Shown here: positions 30,401-37,448 of the stretch, piece after piece
Layout: each line of letters starts with the position of its first letter
Numbering within the stretch: position 1 is the first letter of the stretch
Assembly: GCF_913060805.1 (NCBI RefSeq)
Contig: NZ_CAJXTC010000001.1
Location: forward strand, 1-64,000
Length of the DNA: 64,000 nucleotides
Direction of reading: 5' to 3'
Origin: an uncultured Draconibacterium sp.
Lineage (GTDB): Bacteria > Bacteroidota > Bacteroidia > Bacteroidales > Prolixibacteraceae
The notes under the pieces: generated by a model
Seen by the model: the letters and a program-made list of their open reading frames with translations, nothing else
Told to the model about the DNA's origin: nothing
Databases searched by the model: none
Program-made: the position numbers and the translations under genes

Positions 30401-33400
30401 GCCCAACGCTCATTGTTCAGGCAGGAGATCCGATTACCTACACCTTCACGGTTACAAATACCGGAAATACAACACTAACTGATCTTAAGCTAAATGATTC
30501 AAAAGTTCCGTTTGGCAAACTGAGAGTCAATCTGATTCCTGGTGAAACCTGGACAGAGACAGTTGTGTACACCACTACCCAGCAGGATATTGACGGTCTT
30601 ATAATCCGGAATGTTGCCGAGGTTTCGGCATTAACACCGATTGGACTCACAATCAGAGAAGAAGATCAGGCGTTGGTAGCTATTTATGGTAAAGGTGGTA
30701 TTGAAGTAATAAAAACCACCAGCGATCCATTGTATAGTCAACCCGGCGATGTTTTGAATTACGAAATACAGGTTACTAACATTGGCAACCTGACGCTTTC
30801 GAATGTTGAACTTACTGATTCATTAACCGGTCAGAACTGGGATTTGGGTACAATGGCTCCGAATGAGGTAACAACATTTACCTCTAGCTACAACGTAACA
30901 CAAGCTGATATCGATAGCGGTCAGGTGATTAATTCGGCAGTAGTTTCAGCAACAGTTCCTTCTGGCAGAACATTGGAAAGCCGCGACGAGGCAATTTCAA
31001 CAGCCGTGCGTGCTGCAGGTGTTAGCATATCCAAAACCGCCGGAACATCAACGTATTCTTCAGTAGGAGAAATAATCACCTATACCATTGAAATAGAAAA
31101 TGCAGGTAATGTAACGTTGAACAACGTTGTGATAACTGACACGCTTACCGGAACAACACAAACCTTTGCCACAATCGCTCCGGGTGGTATTGAAACTATT
31201 ATTGCAAACTACACAATTACCCAGGCTGATCTTGACAACGGGTCGATTATGAATGAAGCCGAAGTAACTGCTGAAAATCCAATCGGAGCGTCAATTCCTA
31301 ATTCTGCAAGCTGTGTTATTCTCGCCGATCAGCAACCTGCGATAGAGCTTACAAAAACAGCTGATCATACGGATTATTCAATGGTTGGCGATGTAGTTAA
31401 CTTTACGATAGGTTTGCAAAATACAGGGAATGTAAGATTAACCAACGTACGAGTAAGTGATCCGTTGACAGGTTTTGTGCATACAATTGACACATTAGCT
31501 GCAGGCGAATCTACACAATACACCACTTCTTATTCCATAGTTCAAAAAGATCTTGACGCCGGAACTTTGGTGAATACAGCTCTGGTTCTATGTATTTCTC
31601 CACGAAAACTGGGCTTAAGCGATCTGGCACGCGTTACACTTACTGCAATTAGTCAGCCGGCCATTGAAATAGAAAAAGTGGCCAACAGAACTAATTACGA
31701 TACTGCCGGCGACCTTATAAATTATTCGCTGACGGTTCGTAACACAGGTAATGTGAGTTTAAATACGGTACAGATAAATGATCCGCTTACCGGAACAAAC
31801 AAACTACTACCTGTCCTCGCCCCTGGAGCTCAAAATGTTACCAATACGGCTTATTTTATTAAGCAGTCGGATATTGATAATGGTTCGCTGACCAACATTG
31901 CGTCTACTCAGGCTTCAAGCCCTGACGGCTTGCAGGTGAACGATGCAGATACGGTAAGGCTGTCAGCTGTTCTAAAACCGTTTATTGATGTTACCAAAAC
32001 TGCAGACAAGACCGATTTTAATGCAGCTGGTGATGTAATCACTTATAATATCTCTGTCAAGAATACGGGTAACGAAACATTGAACAACATTCAGCTGAAC
32101 GACCCATTGACAGGCTTGAGTGAATTTATTGATACATTAAGAGTTGCTCAAACATTACAATTCAGTACGAGCTACACCATCGTTCAGAATGATCTAGATT
32201 ATGGAGAATTGCTTAATGTTGCAACAGCTATTGGCTCTGATCCTCAGAATAAAACAATTACAGATTCTGATTCGCTGATGACACCGGCAGTGCTGAATCC
32301 AGAAATATTCCTGGCGAAAACAGCTGTGGTAGATTGCGATGTTATAAACTATCAATTAATTGTCACGAACTCCGGAAATTTAACACTTAGCAACTTAAGC
32401 CTGGATGATCCACTAATCGGATTAACACAGGCAATGAATGATTTAGCACCTAATGAAAGTGATACAATTCGAGTTCAATACCAGGTAACAATGACAGATT
32501 TCGACGCGGGGCTTGTTACCAACACTGCAACGGTTAACAGCCTGTCTCCACAAGGAGATGTTGTAACTGCCAGTGCAACAATATCAACTCCGGTTCATTT
32601 AGACCGGACAACCGAAACAGTTACCAGCTGCGATTATTACGATTGGCTCGGAAAACGTATATATCTGAGTGGTACCTACGTTGAAACACTGACCAATACA
32701 ATAGGCTGTGATTCAATTGCAACACTTGAACTGACAATCAACAAAAGTACCAACTCTTTACTGGAAATTACAACTTGTGGCAGTTATACCTGGACGGATG
32801 GAAATACCTACGACAAAACAGGTATTTACACGCAACGCAGTACCAATGCTGCCGGCTGCGACCACTTAGACGTTCTTAACCTTGTTATTACTGATGAGGT
32901 TACGACTACAGAAAACGTAACAGCTTGCAACAGTTATACCTGGATTGACGGTAATACTTACACACAGAGCGGAACCTATTCTTTTAGGCAGGCAACAGCA
33001 TCGGGTTGCGATTCGATCTGCATATTGAATTTGATCATCGAAGAAGCCTACAATGTTACTGAATACCGTACTTCATGTGGAGCCTACAGGGGACCGGACG
33101 GCAACACCTATACGCAGAGTGGCACCTATGTGATTACCCAAACGGGCGTCGGAGGTTGCGACAAAGTAACCACGCTTCACCTAACAGTACTGAATGAAGG
33201 AATGACCGCAATCGACACCACAGTCTGTGATAGTTTTATTACCGGTTTAGGACGCCTGATCTACGAATCGGGTACATACGAAGAAGGTTACAGCGAAACA
33301 TCGCTATGCGACTGCAGAATTCAGTACAATGTAACGGTATTACATCCGGTTTATACGCATCTATCTGAAGAAGCTTGTGAAAGTTACACCTGGACAAATG

Positions 33401-35331
33401 GAATGACCTACACTGAAACCGGAATTTACAGCGATACCTTGATTAGTGCGATGGGTTGCGACTCGATTGTAATGCTTGACTTAATCATCAACAAAGCAAC
33501 TTATTCAGGACTGTTTGTTGCGGCTTGCGACAGCTATTTGGCACCAGACGGAAGTGAGTTGACGGAAACAGGCAATTACACCGTAACGATTTTTAACAAT
33601 GCCGGTTGCGACAGCATAATAACTATCGACCTGGTAATGTTAGAACAGGATACAACAGTAATTGACACCACTGTTTGCGATGAACTAGTTACCATTAACG
33701 GACAAACAATAACACAAAGTGGCAGTTATTACGAAAGCATCCAAACAGATGCGAACTGCACGGGAACTGTTCTTTACAATGTGGTAGTAAGTAGTACTTC
33801 AGAGGAAGTTATTCAAATGACAGCCTGCGAAAGTCTGGATTGGATCAATGGCGAAACTTACGACGAATCAGGGGTATACAGCTTTACATTAATGAGTGCT
33901 GGCGGTTGCGATTCAGTGATCATACTTGATTTAACTATACTGAAAGCAACACAAAATACCACTGAAGTTGCGGCTGTGGAAAGTTACACATGGACCGATG
34001 GCAATACCTATACCGAATCGGGAACTTATAGCCAGTTACTCACCAATGCCGCGGGCTGCGATTCGGTAGATATACTGGAACTGGTGATCGTACCAAATGG
34101 CTACTGTGCTCCGACCCTGATTAGTCCGATTGCCGACACCGTGATTTATGCAAACGACACAACAGACACCCTGCTTATAAATCCTAAGGAAATGTTTGAC
34201 GTTTGCGAAAATGGTGAGATTGATGATTTGAACATATATGTTGCGGGAAGTGAAAGCCTGCCTACCTGGATTACTAAAACTGAAAACGAGAGAACAATAG
34301 AACTTGAATTAAATCCAACGCTTAGGGACCTCGGCTGCCACAATTTTATTGTTGAGGCGATTAATCAGCTTGGCACGGTGTCAGATACTTTTGCAATCTG
34401 CGTTGACGGATACAATCCTCATTGCCCACCTTACCTTGCTCGCCCGGTTCCGAATTACGAGATAGAAGCAGAATTTGATACGCTGAATATTGAGTTAAGC
34501 CTGTTCGACGATTATCTGTTTGCTTCGTGTGAGCATCAAAATTTCTCTTGTATGACTGTTCTGCTTGAGGATGGGCGAATACTTCCGGAATGGATCACAC
34601 TTACCAAGACCGACACAGCCTACATTCTGAATGGAATCGCTTCGGTTCAGGACACCGGTTGCATTAGCGTTGTTGTTCAGGTTGGAAATGCTTATGGTAT
34701 TGGTTCCGATACCTTTAATATTTGCGTAACCGATCCTGGATGCTCACCAACTCCGGTAAATCCGATAGCTGATACGACTTTCTATGTTTCATTCACTGAC
34801 CAAAGCGTTGAACTCAGCCTGGAGAACGGAGCTATTTTTGATGCTTGTATTGATGGATACTTTGAAGCTTTCTACATCTACCAGGCTGATGGTAATGAAT
34901 ACCCATTATGGCTAACCGTTACTCCAAACGACACCTCTTATATTATTCAGTGTAATCCAACAGCGGCCGACACCGGATGTGTAGATATTGTGGTGGCATT
35001 GACGAATTCATTCGGCACAGCAACCGATACGTTTATGATATGCAGCGAACTTGGTGTTGGAGCCAACGAAACGGAATTGGCTGATTTTAATATTAACATG
35101 TATCCAAATCCAACGAAAGGGGAAGTTACAGTGGATATTGAATCTCCAAATTTGGGCGATGTGGAAATTAGGGTACACACCATTAACGGGCAGGAAATCT
35201 TCAGAGAACAATACCTGTCCACCGATCGTGTAAACTTTAGTTTAGATGAACACGTGAGCGGCATGTACCTGGTAATTATAAAAAGTAACGACCGGACGGT
35301 GGTGAAGAAGTTGATTCTCGATAGAAAATAA
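21415..35331 (+). CDS. Giant T9SS-exported surface protein with 24 DUF11/DUF7507-like repeats
   Basis: A 4638-residue protein. In order: signal peptide 1-36; a jelly-roll-like region (37-200); a Calx-beta-like domain (205-335); two LamG-like regions beginning ELWLDAS (about 340) and NLWLKADNG (about 744), each followed by a DUF8202-like module; 24 repeats of about 107 residues (1155-3722) centred on NTGNVTL and DPLTG, related to DUF11/DUF7507; 10 Cys-bearing repeats of about 50 residues (3733-4225, GCDSI type); three Ig/cadherin-like units starting C-x-P (4231-4555); and a type A T9SS sorting domain (4557-4638, NMYPNPTKG to KKLILDRK). It is probably an adhesin or stalk protein anchored on the outer surface. 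The frame is intact throughout. A terminator follows. Confidence 0.9.
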   Translation: MQNFTCKTNTLKVFRISGLFVLLLFITGFGQNLNAQNRIIVNPSFETGSGIPHNDVAYLESQVGDNPQIDGWYSTHITYNGAEGAIEHWRTGFLSTPSQNGDYHVELNVSQSSRLYQIVFLVNGETIDWEYYHRQRVATATETVQYSIYSEDGSSKLYTIDTHTASSTSAWDHRTGSYTFTGSTGVYQIGFESTTGGGSGNFLDNVNIGLKGLTEFRQSSITINESEAAGFDPHIVVNGEVQSASTITFTVISVDADEGIDYTFPTKTLNVPIGDYGIADSLSLGFSLINDTKGRGDRTIQINLSSASGDLDVRDANGDGLKQTLTIHVIDDDPSPGDVPKAELWLDASDPDADGNPGNNPADNTDVTTWTDKSGNGNDVTTAGIAGSGINPPSYLNNQFNGQAALRFDKGNNEALGKVLASDYIGDFTLFIVLQGQTASPADYDAFFSSWNNPSQTNSFQIDYLASSQNFQVRTNHGNLAFGPFNQELDLFTVRQSGTTLKTLSDGVEQNQQDLGTALGFNAYRIGANRNSKQFYDSKIAEVIVYARALTDCELEQVNDYLGAKYGRDYYDIAANFDHATAFPNDVTGVGAFGSACSGIKQINTATSSILTIDNPSSNDTQGEFLTLAHDAGTLTATGANLPATLSGRTRLAKSWKADRDGDVGTVDMEFDLSGIAGIGTQASDFKLVIDTDGDGNFQTGTVQTIDATAFASNKVEFNAVTLPDNAVFTIVVGATSGPGVNGPNLWLKADNGATNSGANLTGWTDQTGTNTFTVTGTPGFQADAINFNPAVTFNNTDPVTSLPSDRLSGNTDITYVDGFAVYKHTSNNSNFLGSTAPGLAYGAAIFASFGANSSYVSNGTGTFYSNFTSPGLTNSYNVVNMDVSPTTNPFASGRVNGIAQTLSSPGSDYANIVFTPMIGGTNNAGSAGSSGWPHAVGEVTEIVLYPSGLSATEKLKVESYLAIKYGIHLAGNYVNSGGTPIWDATINATYHNDVFGIGKDDGSGLNQGSSNSINTGNGNGTGQSGKCNIQIAGAASLDDGDFLMIGNDGGALSEQTTGLPTSLSGYLRLGRQWKVKRTGDLTNNFIFDLNGLSLGGSASSDFKLIVDVDGDGDFTTGTVTEYSGIYVNNTLTFLALDLPDGSVFTLVTGPGNPDWTFTKETTSTSYSQVNEALIYKLTLSNTGNVDISNIQLDDPGSLNPIIFPNANEDANSDGLLNPGEIWTAVYPHPVTQADLDAGSYTNIATASGSSAAGPPPTLSDTVTVDAIQTPQILLEISADTLVYGAVGEPIAFKLKASNTGNVTLDSVSLDLVLETRSWGVGSMAPGSVDSIEFTYLIKQEDLDRGYIAYGTTIYGTSPSGVRVSYYDEIFLNANQRPSFSIVKTGLAPDFRSLGDIQFEIVSTNTGNVTIGQVALIDSLVNLVKPLPDMAPGDIHTDTITYSLTQADLDAREVINVATIYGRMGNNGLEVTDTDRVVIDGIPRPELELIKTADVSSYEQLGHTITYTFTANNTGNVTLSNVTLDDPLTGTTAKDLGSIAPGKSAKFTADYTITQVDIDAGSLTNIAMLSGTDPASTVVSANDTLTIYANQAPEIVLEKAAIEQNFDAPGDVINYLLELKNPGNVTMTNVHVSDPLAAIDTVLSTPIIPGGHAFLSGSYTVNQSDIDAGYITNVATVTATDPNVTTWSDNATVTVNADQHPSIELTKTADTLSYSAVDDLITYFIEVENTGNVTITDAVVNDPLTGFTTTITTLGPGAIENFTTTHTITQADIDTAYVLNTALVIGDASGTSVEAGDQVKVFALQAPGIELSKSVDSTVFFLAGDIAEYKFEVNNTGNVTLTNIQLDDPRIPYSENIAQLLPGEVWADSVQYALTQSDVDSKVIKNTATVSANTPEGTTVSDSDDAYITIDGVGALEVIKVTDTKQYSAPGDSVKFALGIFNIGNVTLENVVLTDSLTSETWNIGNMDPFSYIIYEVAYEATQADIDNGTIRNVASATGNTTLGDPVTAMDEAISKAVTSSAIEISKKAKTKTYESVGDVINYTITVSNVGNVTLSNVVVTDTLTGLIQPIGTMAPGDIQTINTSYTITQADIDGGVLYNTAIIDATNPKSSSIENQDTEKVTALQSPSVSITKTASDTTYNSVADVITYSITVKNTGNVTLTDVEVVDALIALDQTLVSLAPGDSSVFTGDYAITQTDIDAGEVINAAIATGVSPKKVNVYDIAEETVVAEQNPSLSIAKTADKSSFSVVGEIINYNLRVQNTGNVTLTAVQVEDPLTATSVNLGALAPLDVQDILVSYTVKQSDLDNGYIENEATVYGSVPGLNKVETKDQLTINAIQKPLMKLTKSAVQSNYTTIGNKIDYKLALENTGNVTLSNVQVSDPLTGVNQTFASVAPAEIKTIDASYFITQADLDSGSVTNVANAQATAPDLSTLQSTDSLTVIALQAPSIKIDKTASPQLVENVGDIIKYTFVISNSGNVTLRDVNLTDPRIPVDLDFPVITPGGVWTTSLDYDVTQEDLDGLLIANTAYVSAEGPNSTITDKDHALVAVKDKGAIEVVKTTSDTIYSAPGDRLRYTVEVTNIGNITLADVLVSDSLTNETWTIDTLAPGASQQFLSVYNVVQDDIDRGTVLNQGKATANEATPLGRYVESVDEATSTAARNAAFELNKTATANTYSKVGEVIRYNLEVKNTGNVTLENITVTDPLTGTNQTIATLAPGTSQSVSANYAITQADIDNDSVINTATIDGNEIYNPSGTLSDNDSYTVYAVQNPGIEVVKTADKSTYNTDGEVIDYTLEVSNTGNVTLHDVVLTDTLTGTVQNIGIMAPGDIQTYHGLYSIKQLDMDAGSLYNEAAVTALTPQNASVNDLDSLTLSANQFAAISLNKTSDVSSFDAVGDVITYTIEVSNAGNVTLNDVTIVDPLTGTNINIGSLLPRQTKTETATYTATQSDLDAGLIQNTASVTGIDPKGKNVRANDINTVIALQAPALDFEKTASPTLIVQAGDPITYTFTVTNTGNTTLTDLKLNDSKVPFGKLRVNLIPGETWTETVVYTTTQQDIDGLIIRNVAEVSALTPIGLTIREEDQALVAIYGKGGIEVIKTTSDPLYSQPGDVLNYEIQVTNIGNLTLSNVELTDSLTGQNWDLGTMAPNEVTTFTSSYNVTQADIDSGQVINSAVVSATVPSGRTLESRDEAISTAVRAAGVSISKTAGTSTYSSVGEIITYTIEIENAGNVTLNNVVITDTLTGTTQTFATIAPGGIETIIANYTITQADLDNGSIMNEAEVTAENPIGASIPNSASCVILADQQPAIELTKTADHTDYSMVGDVVNFTIGLQNTGNVRLTNVRVSDPLTGFVHTIDTLAAGESTQYTTSYSIVQKDLDAGTLVNTALVLCISPRKLGLSDLARVTLTAISQPAIEIEKVANRTNYDTAGDLINYSLTVRNTGNVSLNTVQINDPLTGTNKLLPVLAPGAQNVTNTAYFIKQSDIDNGSLTNIASTQASSPDGLQVNDADTVRLSAVLKPFIDVTKTADKTDFNAAGDVITYNISVKNTGNETLNNIQLNDPLTGLSEFIDTLRVAQTLQFSTSYTIVQNDLDYGELLNVATAIGSDPQNKTITDSDSLMTPAVLNPEIFLAKTAVVDCDVINYQLIVTNSGNLTLSNLSLDDPLIGLTQAMNDLAPNESDTIRVQYQVTMTDFDAGLVTNTATVNSLSPQGDVVTASATISTPVHLDRTTETVTSCDYYDWLGKRIYLSGTYVETLTNTIGCDSIATLELTINKSTNSLLEITTCGSYTWTDGNTYDKTGIYTQRSTNAAGCDHLDVLNLVITDEVTTTENVTACNSYTWIDGNTYTQSGTYSFRQATASGCDSICILNLIIEEAYNVTEYRTSCGAYRGPDGNTYTQSGTYVITQTGVGGCDKVTTLHLTVLNEGMTAIDTTVCDSFITGLGRLIYESGTYEEGYSETSLCDCRIQYNVTVLHPVYTHLSEEACESYTWTNGMTYTETGIYSDTLISAMGCDSIVMLDLIINKATYSGLFVAACDSYLAPDGSELTETGNYTVTIFNNAGCDSIITIDLVMLEQDTTVIDTTVCDELVTINGQTITQSGSYYESIQTDANCTGTVLYNVVVSSTSEEVIQMTACESLDWINGETYDESGVYSFTLMSAGGCDSVIILDLTILKATQNTTEVAAVESYTWTDGNTYTESGTYSQLLTNAAGCDSVDILELVIVPNGYCAPTLISPIADTVIYANDTTDTLLINPKEMFDVCENGEIDDLNIYVAGSESLPTWITKTENERTIELELNPTLRDLGCHNFIVEAINQLGTVSDTFAICVDGYNPHCPPYLARPVPNYEIEAEFDTLNIELSLFDDYLFASCEHQNFSCMTVLLEDGRILPEWITLTKTDTAYILNGIASVQDTGCISVVVQVGNAYGIGSDTFNICVTDPGCSPTPVNPIADTTFYVSFTDQSVELSLENGAIFDACIDGYFEAFYIYQADGNEYPLWLTVTPNDTSYIIQCNPTAADTGCVDIVVALTNSFGTATDTFMICSELGVGANETELADFNINMYPNPTKGEVTVDIESPNLGDVEIRVHTINGQEIFREQYLSTDRVNFSLDEHVSGMYLVIIKSNDRTVVKKLILDRK

Positions 35332-35344
35332 CTTATAAAAGGAG

Positions 35345-35374
35345 AAAGGCAGTCAATTTTTTGGTTGCCTTTTT
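35345..35374 (+). terminator. Terminator of the giant surface-protein gene
   Basis: Stem AAAGGCA / TGCCTTT with a 14-base loop and a run of T, starting 14 bases after the stop codon. It is a standard intrinsic terminator on the plus strand. Confidence 0.7.
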
Positions 35375-35418
35375 CTTTGCCAAAATTGCTGAATACAGTA
35401 GACTTTGAGAGTTGCTGA

Positions 35419-36306
35419 CTAATTTATTGCTTTAACAATAGAACGGATTGTATCTGCAATTTCTTTGTTGCCGGCATACAAAACTCCACGGTGATTCATA
35501 AAGGTCGAATCACTTCGGTTTAGGTCGAGGGGAGTACCTTCGAAACTTGTTGCCGGGGCGCCAATTTCGTTAAAAATACATGCGGTTGCGGCAAAATCCC
35601 AAAGGCTTCCTCCGCCGGGTGTTGGTTTCGGAAGTTTAAAATAACAACCCGGCGCCTGATCGAGTGTCCAGATGGCATTTAAAACTGCACCGGCTTTTTT
35701 TTGAATTTTCAATTCCTTGAAATTTAGCTCCTGTAACTTCTCTTCGAGTGCGAAAATAAATTCATCGAAAGGTTCATATCTCAGAAAAGTGCGGTCCATG
35801 TGCAGCGTAAAGGTTCTTTTGCCTTTCAGTTCCAGATCAGGTTGCCAGCTTTTGTGGTTTTTAAAAGCTCCCTGACCTTTTACTGCATAATACAAATTCT
35901 GGGTAAGCGGATCGAAAACAACGCCAATAACCGGCTCTCCCGATTTTGAAACCAGCGCAATAGATACGGCATAACCAGGCGTTTTTTCAGTAAATGCCAG
36001 TGTTCCGTCCATCGGGTCGATACACCAGAAATAGTCTTTCTCGAAACGACTTTTATCGTCAACGCTTTCTTCAGTAAGCAAAGCCAGGTCGTATTTTGAT
36101 ATGGAGGAAGCAAGTACTTCCAGAATAGTGTTTTGCGCTTTTACATCCACTTCGGTAACCACTTGCGAGGCCAGACTGTCGGCTGCTTCTTTATTGTTTA
36201 CAGCTACATCTTTTGTAGAAAATTCGCTGATTAAAGAACCTGCTTTTTTTGCAGCTTCAATGGCCGTTTCACAAAGTGTTTTTAAGTCGGTGCTTGTTAA
36301 TTGCAT
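35419..36306 (-). CDS. Inositol-monophosphatase-family phosphatase
   Basis: The ATG at 36306 fits the family better than an upstream frame reaching 36363. The 295-residue enzyme has the metal motifs of the IMPase/CysQ/FBPase superfamily: Glu in LLTEES (about 78-80), DPMDGT at 97-102 (two metal-binding Asp), and the C-terminal GGGSLWDFAATACIFNEIG with Asp at the third metal position. Substrates in this family include inositol phosphates, fructose-1,6-bisphosphate and 3'-phosphoadenosine 5'-phosphate. The PAP-phosphatase or sugar-phosphatase branch cannot be told apart here. It is 62 bases downstream of a kinase gene in the same direction, so the two may act on related small molecules. Confidence 0.8.
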   Translation of the reverse strand: MQLTSTDLKTLCETAIEAAKKAGSLISEFSTKDVAVNNKEAADSLASQVVTEVDVKAQNTILEVLASSISKYDLALLTEESVDDKSRFEKDYFWCIDPMDGTLAFTEKTPGYAVSIALVSKSGEPVIGVVFDPLTQNLYYAVKGQGAFKNHKSWQPDLELKGKRTFTLHMDRTFLRYEPFDEFIFALEEKLQELNFKELKIQKKAGAVLNAIWTLDQAPGCYFKLPKPTPGGGSLWDFAATACIFNEIGAPATSFEGTPLDLNRSDSTFMNHRGVLYAGNKEIADTIRSIVKAIN

Positions 36307-36368
36307 AGATTGTAATAATGTTTGCTTCTTAAAATGTGCCCTAAAGTTACACAAAGCAAACACAAAAC

Positions 36369-37349
36369 TTACTTTGAAAGTTTTTCAATGACTTCGCGCG
36401 AAACACGTTCGCTGTACGAGTTGATTTTCCAGTGCCCCGGATGCCAGCCTTTTAAAAAGCGATGAAAATCGGCCCAGGCAATATGGTACAAATTACGCCA
36501 GTCGGCTTCAAGCGCATCCCCATCAATAGAAGAGTTTTTCTTTTTAAGCGCTTCCCGCAAATGAGAAAAATACATATCGAGCAACTTGCCCTCGTATTTT
36601 TCGCAGTCGTTTTCGCTCATGCAACTGCCAATAAAATAGGCCAGGTCTTTCATTCCGCAACCGCCGCCAACGTATTGGAAATCGACAGCTGCAACGCTTT
36701 TTCCATCGTTTGAAAAGCAGAAGTTGGCCAGTTTGGCATCGCCATGCACGAGCGTTTGAAAAGGACTTGCACTCAGTTTTTCGTCAATTGTTTTTGCCGC
36801 ATTTTTTAATGGTAGGTCATCCATTGCTTCCAGTTCTTCGGGGCGGGTTTCAAGGTGCCAGTAGGTTCCGGTTTCCCATAAACCTTGTGGTTTAGTTCCC
36901 ATAAATGTTGCATGAAAATTGGCCAGCCAATGCAAACAAGCTTTAATATTGTCCCAGTTAACAGAAGAACTTAAACGTTGGGCGAATCCGGTGCTGTCGA
37001 GGTCTTCAAAAACCATTAAAACTTCGCTGCCCTTTGTTTCGAGCGCGTAACATTGTGGTGTTTTACAATTATCGTCACAATTTTTATTGAACGATTTGTA
37101 CCACTCCGTTTCCACCTTGTACGATTTTAGTTTCCGCTGATGCGAGAGATCGGTGTTCCAACCTCGGGGATGTGATCCGCCTTCGGGCAGGTTTACATGT
37201 TTTACTACCACACTTTCAAGTTCGCAACCTTCCAGCCCAAAACGTACGATTTCGCCGTAACCGCTCCACAAACTCTGAATAACTTCAATTTGGTGGAGGC
37301 GTTCAGCGCCGGTTGATTGTAAAATAATATCTTGAAAATGTTGATCCAT
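36369..37349 (-). CDS. Aminoglycoside-phosphotransferase/ecdysteroid-kinase-like small-molecule kinase
   Basis: A 326-residue protein with a protein-kinase-like fold of the APH/CHK type. Conserved parts: [10 protein letters not shown] (hinge, about 113-122), the catalytic loop [12 protein letters not shown] (HGD at 202-204) and the metal-binding [10 protein letters not shown] (Asp223), followed by KDLAYF. Relatives phosphorylate choline, ethanolamine, ecdysteroids or antibiotics. No resistance context exists here, so a metabolic substrate is more likely. It is followed by the IMPase-family gene and preceded by a dispersed inverted repeat and the hydrogenase-like gene. Confidence 0.7.
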   Translation of the reverse strand: MDQHFQDIILQSTGAERLHQIEVIQSLWSGYGEIVRFGLEGCELESVVVKHVNLPEGGSHPRGWNTDLSHQRKLKSYKVETEWYKSFNKNCDDNCKTPQCYALETKGSEVLMVFEDLDSTGFAQRLSSSVNWDNIKACLHWLANFHATFMGTKPQGLWETGTYWHLETRPEELEAMDDLPLKNAAKTIDEKLSASPFQTLVHGDAKLANFCFSNDGKSVAAVDFQYVGGGCGMKDLAYFIGSCMSENDCEKYEGKLLDMYFSHLREALKKKNSSIDGDALEADWRNLYHIAWADFHRFLKGWHPGHWKINSYSERVSREVIEKLSK

Positions 37350-37363
37350 GTTTTCCTATTTTT

Positions 37364-37447
37364 TGTCATTTCGAAGGAGGAACGACTGAGAAATCTGTTT
37401 CAATTGACGGCAGATTTCTCTCTGTCAACCTTCGGATCGAAATGACA
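37364..37447. repeat. Dispersed inverted repeat TGTCATTTCGAAGGAGG type, copy 1
   Basis: It starts TGTCATTTCGAAGGAGG, followed by ACGACTGAGAAATCTGT, and ends CAGATTTCTC ... TCGAAATGACA, so the two ends are complementary. The same element, with a different centre, is at 57606-57685. Both sit between consecutive reverse-strand genes, here starting one base beyond the hydrogenase-like stop codon. Confidence 0.75.
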
Positions 37448-37448
37448 G

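Noticed and set aside
21415-35331. Assembly artefact as explanation for the giant gene
   Set aside because: The frame is open throughout, repeats are clearly diverged from each other, and both a signal peptide and a T9SS domain bracket it. Exact repeat number still deserves long-read support.
36101-36391. Plus-strand frame over the start of the inositol-phosphatase-like gene
   Set aside because: It is antisense to conserved coding sequence and has no features of its own.
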